From assembly GCA_020200615.1 (NCBI GenBank), contig JAIVIH010000057.1, forward strand, positions 1-10,521: a stretch of DNA of 10,521 nt, written 5' to 3'. Within the stretch, counting starts at the first letter, position 1, and the number at the start of each line of letters is the position of its first letter. Below are positions 4,721 to 10,521 of the stretch, piece by piece. The translations under genes were made by a program, and so were the position numbers. A model generated the notes under the pieces. The model was not told the origin of the DNA, searched no databases, and saw only the letters and a program-made list of their open reading frames with translations. Source of the DNA: Actinomycetota bacterium (lineage in GTDB: Bacteria > Actinomycetota > Acidimicrobiia > Acidimicrobiales > AC-14).

Positions 4721-6798
4721 CATCAGGCATAGTTGTACAGCCCCTGGAGCGGGGGTTCGTGCTGGTCGACGCCAAGGTCGCCGTCCTCACCGAGGGGGAC
4801 ATCACCGGCCGGCGCCGGGCCCATCGCCGGCCCCGGCCCCGTCGGACCGACGCCCAGGGTTTCTTCGAGGACCTCCAGCCCGGCGACTACGTCGTGCACC
4901 ACCACCACGGCGTGGCGAAATACGGGGGGATGGCCAAGCGGGCCATCGGGGGATCAGAACGCGACTACCTGCTGCTCGAGTACCGGGGGGGCGACAAGCT
5001 GTACGTCCCCTCCGACCAGATCGACGCCGTCCGGCACTACACGGGGGGCGACACCCCGTCGCTGAACCGCCTGGGGGGCGGCGACTGGCAGAAGACCAGG
5101 GCGAGGGTGAAGAGCGCGGTCCGGGAGATCGCCCAGGAGCTGGTGGTTCTGTACCGGCGGCGGATGGCCAGCGCCGGCCACGCCTTCCCCCCCGATACCC
5201 CCTGGCAGCGGGAACTGGAGGAGGCCTTCCCCTACCAGGAGACGCCCGACCAGCTCAAGGCCATCACCGAGGTCAAGGCCGACATGGAGGAGCCGGTGCC
5301 CATGGACCGGCTGGTGTGCGGCGACGTGGGCTTCGGCAAGACCGAGGTGGCCATCCGGGCCGCGTTCAAGGCCGTGCAGGACGGCAAGCAGGTGGCGGTG
5401 CTGGTGCCCACCACCCTGCTGGCCCAGCAGCACTTCGGCACGTTCTCCGAGCGCTTCGCCGGCTACCCCGTCCGGGTCGAGGTGCTGTCCCGCTTCCTCA
5501 CGCCGGGCCAGGCCAAGAAGGTGGTGGAGGGCCTGGCCGACGGGTCGGTGGACGTGGTCGTGGGCACCCACCGACTGCTGTCGGCCGACATCCGCTTCCG
5601 CAACCTCGGCCTGCTGGTGGTGGACGAGGAGCAGCGCTTCGGGGTGACCCACAAGGAGGCCATCAAGAAGCTCCGCACCAACGTGGACGTCCTCACCCTC
5701 ACGGCCACGCCGATCCCACGCACCCTGGAGATGAGCCTCACCGGCATCCGGGACCTCACCCTGCTCAACACCCCCCCGGCCGAGCGTCAGCCCATCCTCA
5801 CCTACGTGGGCGAGTACGACGAGCGGGCCGCCACCGAGGCCATCCGGCGGGAGCTGTTGCGGGAGGGCCAGGTGTTCTTTGTGCACAACCGGGTCCAGGA
5901 CATCGACCGGGTGGCGGCGAGGCCCTGCTGGAGCGGATGGTGCTCGACTTCTGGGAGGGCGCCTACGACGTCCTGGTCTGCACCACGATCATCGAGTCGG
6001 GCATCGACATGCCCACGGTCAACACGCTGGTGGTGGACAGGGCCGACCTCATGGGCCTGGGCCAGCTCCACCAGCTGCGGGGGCGGGTCGGCCGGGCCGG
6101 CCAGCGGGCGTACGCCTACCTCTTCTTCCCACCCGACCGGTAGCTCACGGAGGAGGCCTACGAGCGGCTCAAGACCATCGGCGAGCAGACCGAGCTGGGG
6201 TCGGGGTTCAAGATCGCCATGCGTGATCTCGAGATCAGGGGTGCCGGGAACCTGCTCGGCCCCAGCCAGTCGGGCCACATCGCCGCCGTGGGCTACGACC
6301 TCTACGTGCAGATGGTGGCGGAGACGGTGGCCGAGCTGAAGGGCGAACCCGTTCGGGAGCCGGCGGAAGTGCGCCTCGACGTCCCCGTCGACGCCAACCT
6401 GCCTCCCGACTACGTGGCCCGCGAGGAGCAGCGGCTGGAGGCGTACCGGCGCCTGGCCACCGTCACCAGCCTGGCCGAGGTGGAGGACATCCGCACCGAG
6501 TGGGTCGACCGCTACGGGCCTCCGCCGGAGCCGGCCGAGGCCCTCCTGCGGGTGGCCCGCCTGCGGGCGGAGTGCGCTCGCCTCGGGGTCCGGGAGGTCA
6601 ACGTCTCCCGCGGCGTGGCCCGGCTGGGGCCCATCTCGCTCCTCACCAGCCAGCGCATCCGGCTGCAGCGCCTGATCCGGGATGCGGTCTACAAGGAGGA
6701 CCTCGCTCAACTCGTGGTGCCCATCCCCCGGACGGCAGACCCGGCCGAGGCCCTGACCGTGCTCCTGGGGGCGTTGGTACCGGCGGAGCAGACGCCGG

Positions 6799-6804
6799 TA
6801 CTAT
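6799..6804 (+). promoter_or_regulatory. Candidate -10 box (TACTAT) for the foldase gene
   Basis: TACTAT fits TAnnnT and ends 10 nt before GTG 6815, inside the last codons of mfd. A TTGGTA hexamer at 6774-6779 could serve as -35 with a 19-bp spacer, longer than usual. There is no clear Shine-Dalgarno before the GTG, so a short-leader transcript or coupling to mfd through the GTGA overlap are the two options. If mfd is really broken, an own promoter here would keep the downstream genes expressed. Confidence 0.33.
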
Positions 6805-6814
6805 CAACGACACC

Positions 6815-7852
6815 GTGAACCGACGTTCGACCCCCTGTTCCGTCGCGCTCGCTCTGGGTCTGGTGTTCCTGCTGGCCGGATGCGGCTCGGCCACGCCGTT
6901 CGCGGCCAAGGTCGACGGCATCACCGTCAGCCAGGACGACCTCGAAGCGGAGATGCGCTTCATCGCCGCCAACGAGCCCTATCTCAAGTCGATCGAGTCC
7001 CGGGTGCAGGTCCGAGGAAGTGGTCAGGGCACGTTCGACGCCGCCTTCACCGGCCAGGTTCTCGGGCGTCAGATCCAATACGTGCTCGTCGACCGGGAGA
7101 TCGAGCGCCGGAAGATCGTGATCTCGCCGAGCGAGCTGACGTCGGCCAGGACGGCGGTGACCGAGCAGGCCGGCGGCGAGGAGATCCTCAAAGGCTTCCC
7201 CAAGGAGTACCAGGACACCCTGGTGGAGCGGGCGGCACGGGTCGACGCCCTCACCGTCGCCCTCGCCGGCAGCAAGGCCACCGGTGACGAGGCGGCCAAG
7301 GCCTATTACGACAGCCACAAGGATGAGTTCTCCCAGGCCTGCGTGAGCCACATCCTGGTCGCCAGCAAGGAGAAGGCCGACCAGGTCAAGGGCAGGCTGG
7401 CCGGAGGCGAGGACTTCGCCGCCGTGGCCCGGGCCGAGTCGAGGGACACCCAGAGCAAGGACCAGAACGGCGAGCTGGGGTGCGAGATCAGCGCCGACAC
7501 GGTGTCCGTGCCCGAGTTCGTCCAGGCCGTAATGAGCCAGCCCATCAACGAGGTGGGCAACCCCGTGCAGACCCAGTTCGGGTTCCACCTCATCAAGGTC
7601 ACCTCGCGGACGGTGCCGCCGTTCGACAAGGTCGTCGCCCAGGCCCGGGAGCGGGTGGTCACCGGCAGCCGGAGCAAGCTTCAGGACTGGCTCAACGGCG
7701 CCGTGGAGAAGGCCAAGATCACGGTCAACCCCAAGTACGGGACCTTCGACAAGAAGGCCCTCACCGTCGTGCCTCCGGCCGCGCCCTCGACCACGGTTGC
7801 GCCCCAGTCGAGCACCCCGCCCGGGAGCGGAATCCAGCCCCTGCGTCCGTAG
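6815..7852 (+). CDS. Parvulin-type peptidyl-prolyl isomerase lipoprotein (SurA/PrsA-like foldase)
   Basis: 345-residue predicted lipoprotein that should act outside the cytoplasmic membrane, catalysing cis-trans isomerisation of prolyl bonds and chaperoning exported proteins. The N-terminus is a lipoprotein signal peptide: a basic NRR, a hydrophobic core, and the lipobox LAGC with Cys23 as the lipidation site. A SurA-like N-terminal chaperone region follows (FAAKVDGITVSQDDLEAEM), and the parvulin domain spans about residues 174-265 (SHILVASKEKADQ, GGEDFAAVARAESRD, FGFHLIKV). Cys176, just before SHIL, and Cys223 (ELGC) are the only two cysteines in the mature part after Cys23 and could form a disulfide. 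The last 30 residues are Pro/Ser/Thr-rich and probably disordered. GTG 6815 overlaps the mfd stop as GTGA and is the start that gives a complete signal peptide. The stop is TAG. Lipoproteins of this type near mfd and mazG occur in other actinobacteria, to my recollection. Confidence 0.9.
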   Translation: MNRRSTPCSVALALGLVFLLAGCGSATPFAAKVDGITVSQDDLEAEMRFIAANEPYLKSIESRVQVRGSGQGTFDAAFTGQVLGRQIQYVLVDREIERRKIVISPSELTSARTAVTEQAGGEEILKGFPKEYQDTLVERAARVDALTVALAGSKATGDEAAKAYYDSHKDEFSQACVSHILVASKEKADQVKGRLAGGEDFAAVARAESRDTQSKDQNGELGCEISADTVSVPEFVQAVMSQPINEVGNPVQTQFGFHLIKVTSRTVPPFDKVVAQARERVVTGSRSKLQDWLNGAVEKAKITVNPKYGTFDKKALTVVPPAAPSTTVAPQSSTPPGSGIQPLRP

Positions 7853-7857
7853 GAGGC

Positions 7858-9246
7858 GTGCCTCCCGCCATCGTCGTCGTGGGCCTCGGGCCGGCCGGTC
7901 CCGACCTCCTGTCCGGTGCCGTGCGATCCGCCATCGACCGGGTGGAGAGGCGGTTCGTGCGCACCTCGCGCCATCCCTCGGCCGCGGCCGTGCCCTCGGC
8001 CACCACGTTCGACGCGCTGTATGACAAGGCCGGCTCCCTGGAGGAGGTCTACGCCGGGATCGTGGAAGCCCTGGCCGAGGCCGCCGCCGAAGAAAGCCCC
8101 GTGCTCTATGCCGTCCCCGGCTCGCCCATGGTGGCCGAGCGCACGGTGGAGTTGCTGCTGGCCAACCCGCGGCTGGAGGTCGAGGTGCTGGCCGGGATGT
8201 CCTTCCTCGACCTGGCGTGGGCCCGGCTGGAAGTCGACCCCGTGGCTGCCGGAGTACGGCTGGTGGACGGCCACCGCTTCGCGGTGGAGGCCGCCGGCGA
8301 GCGGGGGCCGCTGCTGGTGGCGCAGTGCGACTCCACCGCGGTCCTGTCCGACGTAAAGCTGGCCGTCGAGGGCGAGCCCCCGGCGGAGGTCACCGTCCTC
8401 CACCACCTCGGGCTTCCCGACGAGCGGGTCCGGACGGTGGCGTGGGCCGATCTGGACCGCGAGGGCGACGTCGACCACCTCACGACCCTGTACATCCCCG
8501 AACTGGCGGCCCCCGTGGCCGGCGAAGTCGCCCGTTTCGCCGAGCTGGTGCGCACGCTGCGCCAGCGGTGCCCGTGGGACCGGGAGCAGACCCACCAGTC
8601 CCTGACCCGTCACCTGCTGGAGGAGACGTACGAGGTTCTCGACGCTGTCTCCGAGCTGGACGCCGGGGGGGCGGGGAGCGGCTATCCCCACCTGGAGGAG
8701 GAGCTGGGCGACCTGCTGTTCCAGGTCGTCTTCCACGCCACCCTCGCTGCCGAGGCGGGCGAGTTCACCCTGGCCGACGTGGCCCGCGGGGTGCACGACA
8801 AGCTGGTGGGGCGTCATCCCCACGTGTTCGGGGACGTGCAGGCGGACACGGCGGGGCAGGTGATGCGCAACTGGGAGCACCTCAAGCAGGCCGAGAAGGG
8901 CGCCGCCAGCCTGATGGACGGCCTCCCCGGGCACTTCCCCTCCCTGCTGTACGCCCACAAGGTCCAGCGCAAGGCGGCGTCGGTGGGCCTGGAGCCGGTG
9001 TCGGCGGGTGCCGGGGCGCCGGGCTCGGCTATCGGTGACCTCCTGTTCCAGGTGGTGAGCCAGGCCCGGGAGGCGGGGGTGGATCCCGAGGCCGCCCTGC
9101 GAGCCACGACCGTGCGTTTCCGGGACCGTTTCGTGGAGGTCGAGCGGCTGGCCCGAGAGCGGGGCGTGGACCTGCGGTCCGCCGCCCCCGAGGTGGTCGC
9201 CGGCCTGTGGGCCGAGGCTCAGGCCAGCTCCCCCGCCTCCGCCTGA
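7858..9246 (+). CDS. mazG: MazG nucleoside triphosphate pyrophosphohydrolase with N-terminal tetrapyrrole-methylase-like domain (YabN-like)
   Basis: 462 residues. Residues 1 to about 220 resemble the tetrapyrrole (SAM-dependent) methylase fold: IVVVGLGPAGPDLLSGAV and YAVPGSPMVAERTVELL. The MazG part begins near RTLRQRCPWDREQTHQSL (Cys238) and has the metal-binding motifs EETYE (Glu255, 256, 259) and EEELGD (Glu280 to Asp285), then HPHVFGDV. MazG enzymes hydrolyse NTPs or dNTPs to monophosphates, in house-cleaning of damaged nucleotides or in (p)ppGpp balance; the role of the methylase-like part is not settled. The second MazG repeat keeps KVQRKAASVGLEP and the C-terminal FRDRFVEVER helix. The helix carrying the EExxE motif is missing, and EEEMGD has become GSAIGD (390-394), so only the first site looks active. 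GTG 7858 keeps the first beta-strand; AGGAGG at 7851-7856, overlapping the preceding TAG, is only 1 nt away, so reinitiation after the upstream stop is likely. It ends 28 bp inside the convergent nuclease gene. Confidence 0.9.
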   Translation: MPPAIVVVGLGPAGPDLLSGAVRSAIDRVERRFVRTSRHPSAAAVPSATTFDALYDKAGSLEEVYAGIVEALAEAAAEESPVLYAVPGSPMVAERTVELLLANPRLEVEVLAGMSFLDLAWARLEVDPVAAGVRLVDGHRFAVEAAGERGPLLVAQCDSTAVLSDVKLAVEGEPPAEVTVLHHLGLPDERVRTVAWADLDREGDVDHLTTLYIPELAAPVAGEVARFAELVRTLRQRCPWDREQTHQSLTRHLLEETYEVLDAVSELDAGGAGSGYPHLEEELGDLLFQVVFHATLAAEAGEFTLADVARGVHDKLVGRHPHVFGDVQADTAGQVMRNWEHLKQAEKGAASLMDGLPGHFPSLLYAHKVQRKAASVGLEPVSAGAGAPGSAIGDLLFQVVSQAREAGVDPEAALRATTVRFRDRFVEVERLARERGVDLRSAAPEVVAGLWAEAQASSPASA

Positions 9247-10169
9247 CGTCGCTCCTCCCACACCCCGGCGCCCGGGCACGTGCTGCGGGCCCGGCAGTAA
9301 CGGCAGCGCGGACAGGGCGTGACCTCGGCCTGTCGCTGCCCCGACCGCAGCTCCGCCATCTTGCGGGCCCCGTCCAGCGTGCGCCGGAGGGCGACCTCGA
9401 GGGTGTCCGGGGTCACGTCCTCGGCGTGGAAGCTGGCCGAGTCGAGGTAGTAGCTGGCGACCCGGAAGGGGGGCACGCCGATGCGGATGGCCTGCACGAG
9501 GGCGTAGAACCGGAGATCGTCCAGGTGGGCCGGGTACCGGCCTCCCGTCTTGAGGTCCACGAACAGGCAGCGCGCCTCCGTCCCCACGGCCCGGCCCAGG
9601 GCGAGGTCGATCTTGCCCTGGAGGACCACCCTCCCGCCGCACAGGTCGGCCCGCACCCGCAGCTCGGTCCGGGGCCACCAGGCGGGCGAGATCGGCGGCC
9701 AGCACTCCAGGAAGGTGGCCACTCCGTTGGCCGCGCCGGCCCGCAGCTCCGCCCGTCCCGCGGGGAGGAGGGTGGCCAGGAACGACCCCAGCGGTCCCGC
9801 CTCGTCGGCTGCCAGTTGGGCCATGGCGTGGTCGACGAGTTCGAGGGGCATCGGCGTGTCGTCGACGGCGATCGACAGCTGGATGGCCCGGTGGGTCACC
9901 TCTCCCTCGGCCATGGCCACGCTCCACGGCCCCAGCGGGCCGAGCTCGGCCAGGTAGTGGGCCTCGCAGGCGTGGACCTGGGCCAGCCCGCTCTTGGCCA
10001 GCCACAGGACGTCGGGAGCAAGGGCCTCGGCCAGGGGGGCGAGCGCCTCCTCGGTCCGGGCCCGCAGGTCGGTGGCCGCGGCCGGGTCGAAGTGGGGACG
10101 GGGTTGACCGAGGGCCATCAGGTCCTCCGTCACCCGGCGCTGGGCGAGCGTGAGCGCCGCCCCGTTCAT
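9219..10169 (-). CDS. PD-(D/E)XK nuclease, RecB/AddB/Cas4-like with probable iron-sulfur cluster
   Basis: 316 residues. The core has the nuclease motifs in order: His93 in GEVTHRAIQ (motif I of the RecB-like family), Asp188 in GKIDLALGR, Asp205-x-Lys207 in FVDLKTGG, and the DLRFYALV helix. Cys68 (LAQVHACEAHYLAEL) together with the C-terminal Cys289-x2-Cys292-x5-Cys298 reproduces the one-plus-three cysteine layout that binds a 4Fe-4S cluster in AddB and Cas4; an extra Cys286 precedes it. Such proteins cut DNA, usually as exonucleases, in repair or adaptation. No helicase domain, cas gene or CRISPR repeat is in the window, so the pathway is unknown. ATG 10169 is 6 bp after the stop of the small membrane protein gene, which suggests co-transcription. 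The 3' end overlaps mazG by 28 bp on the opposite strand. A non-nucleolytic member of the fold cannot be excluded, but the acidic residues and Lys are intact. Confidence 0.85.
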   Translation of the reverse strand: MNGAALTLAQRRVTEDLMALGQPRPHFDPAAATDLRARTEEALAPLAEALAPDVLWLAKSGLAQVHACEAHYLAELGPLGPWSVAMAEGEVTHRAIQLSIAVDDTPMPLELVDHAMAQLAADEAGPLGSFLATLLPAGRAELRAGAANGVATFLECWPPISPAWWPRTELRVRADLCGGRVVLQGKIDLALGRAVGTEARCLFVDLKTGGRYPAHLDDLRFYALVQAIRIGVPPFRVASYYLDSASFHAEDVTPDTLEVALRRTLDGARKMAELRSGQRQAEVTPCPRCRYCRARSTCPGAGVWEERRQAEAGELA

Positions 10170-10175
10170 CGGGCG

Positions 10176-10496
10176 TCAGCGGCGCCGGCGGAGGCTGGCC
10201 GCAGCCAGGGAGCCGAAGATGGCGACCGCCCCCGTTCCCAGCGTCGCCAGCAAGAACGTGGCGAACCCGACCCTCACGAACTGCGGCGGGTTCTGGCCCC
10301 GGCCGGTGTACTCGTGGAGAAGGTGGCGGACGGCGAGAAGGCTGCCGACGGCGACGATGACGGCCAGCACCACGATGACGGCCAGCGCCATGCTGATGAG
10401 CCGGTCGTGGACCGGCGAGGGCGTGCGGCCGAGGAGGCCCGGGAGCGACATCAGGACGAGCCCGGACACGAGCAGGAGCATGGTCGTCGGGCCCAA
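10176..10496 (-). CDS. Small three-helix membrane protein of unknown function
   Basis: 106 residues if started at TTG 10496, or 101 residues from ATG 10481. The frame remains open to the window edge, reading RLGIPFA before the TTG, so the gene may begin outside the window. Three hydrophobic segments are evident: TTMLLLVSGLVLMSLPGLL, ALAVIVVLAVIVAVGSLLAV and FATFLLATLGTGAVAIFGSLAAA, with a polar loop after helix 2 (HEYTGRGQNPPQF). The C-terminus SLRRRR suggests a cytoplasmic tail by the positive-inside rule. I do not recognise a family. It directly precedes the nuclease gene on the same strand with a 6-bp gap, so the two are probably co-transcribed, though this does not show a shared function. 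Confidence 0.65.
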   Translation of the reverse strand: MGPTTMLLLVSGLVLMSLPGLLGRTPSPVHDRLISMALAVIVVLAVIVAVGSLLAVRHLLHEYTGRGQNPPQFVRVGFATFLLATLGTGAVAIFGSLAAASLRRRR

Positions 10497-10521
10497 CCGG
10501 GCGAAGGGGATGCCCAGCCGG

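Larger units (their letters stand above)
3394..6818 (+). pseudogene. mfd: Transcription-repair coupling factor Mfd, disrupted (missing start, internal deletion with frameshift, in-frame TAG)
   Basis: Mfd is a DNA translocase that removes stalled RNA polymerase and recruits UvrA to lesions. Counting from GTG 3394, the UvrB-like module is near residues 1-330 ([32 protein letters not shown]). The RNA-polymerase-interacting domain starts near 497 ([16 protein letters not shown]). Walker [10 protein letters not shown] is at 643, DEEQ at 744, TATPIPRTL at about 770, and QLRGRVGR at 6072-6095. The C-terminal domain contains DLEIRGAGNLLG. Mfd similarity already begins near 3361 (PGLIGTSSAVIAVPEPARA), upstream of the first standard start, so the true N-terminus is lost. 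Near 5917 the frame changes and about 18-19 codons, including the HGQM motif, are missing relative to E. coli Mfd. At 6141 an in-frame TAG interrupts PPDR/LTEEAYERL. The frame then runs intact to TGA 6816-6818, overlapping the next GTG. The sequence is otherwise well conserved, so recent decay or assembly error are both possible. Confidence 0.9.

Noticed and set aside
3960..6143. 727-codon + frame overlapping mfd
   Set aside because: Only its last 75 or so codons (from about 5916) are real Mfd sequence after the frameshift; the rest is Pro/Gly/Arg-rich shadow.
2560..6143. UAG read as an amino acid (recoding) to explain the in-frame TAGs after rplY and inside mfd
   Set aside because: The foldase gene also ends with TAG at 7850, and reading through it gives only a shadow of mazG; a fused L25-Pth would be odd. 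Mutation or error at the mfd site and a CTG start for pth are simpler.
7681..10005. 774-codon open frame on the - strand across mazG and part of the nuclease gene
   Set aside because: It is a GC-rich shadow frame: no recognisable domain, and it conflicts with two genes that carry clear motifs on the + strand (mazG) and in another - frame (nuclease).
9219..10169. Cas4 of a CRISPR-Cas system
   Set aside because: The fold and Cys pattern are similar, but no cas1, cas2 or repeat array is present, and the neighbours are housekeeping genes; called only as a PD-(D/E)XK Fe-S nuclease.

Overview
The window is high-GC, gene-dense bacterial DNA that looks like chromosomal housekeeping sequence from an actinobacterium. 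The order glmU-prs-rplY-pth-(small gene)-mfd-lipoprotein foldase-mazG resembles the Mycobacterium tuberculosis neighbourhood Rv1014c-Rv1021, which holds pth, rplY, prs, glmU, mfd and mazG. The GC bias at third codon positions, GTG starts, 4-bp stop/start overlaps and TAnnnT boxes a few bases upstream of SD-less starts also fit Actinobacteria. A deep lineage such as Acidimicrobiia is my best guess, by inference only. I see no rRNA, tRNA, CRISPR array, IS element or phage gene.

Left part (1-3168, + strand): the 3' portion of a glmU whose acetyltransferase half is cut short, then prs (ATGA overlap), rplY (L25/CTC family) and pth. Together these cover cell-wall precursor supply, PRPP supply, 5S rRNA-linked ribosome assembly and peptidyl-tRNA recycling. 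pth has no ATG, GTG or TTG that keeps its catalytic residues, and it lies in the same frame as rplY behind the rplY TAG.

Middle (3169-6818, + strand): a 62-bp gap carries the most promoter-like sequence of the window. It has TTGACT and TATCCT boxes 20 bp apart with a perfect dyad in the spacer, followed by a near-perfect Shine-Dalgarno. These drive a very Cys-rich small ORF that runs into mfd without a clean end. mfd is recognisable over almost its full length, but its start is missing, about 18-19 codons around the conserved HGQM motif are deleted with a frame change near 5917, and it has an in-frame TAG at 6141. Its interdomain linker also contains a set of GC-rich palindromes.

Right part (6815-9246, + strand): a parvulin-type lipoprotein foldase overlapping the mfd stop (GTGA), then a YabN-like fusion of a tetrapyrrole-methylase-like domain with MazG nucleotide pyrophosphohydrolase. 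Converging on it from the - strand (9219-10521) are a small three-helix membrane protein and a PD-(D/E)XK nuclease with an AddB/Cas4-like iron-sulfur Cys pattern.

The most interesting points are the Cys-rich mini-gene with a MerR-like promoter layout, the cluster of lesions between 2560 and 6143 (real decay or assembly error), the acetyltransferase-less GlmU, the palindromic insert inside the mfd reading frame, and the free-standing Fe-S nuclease.
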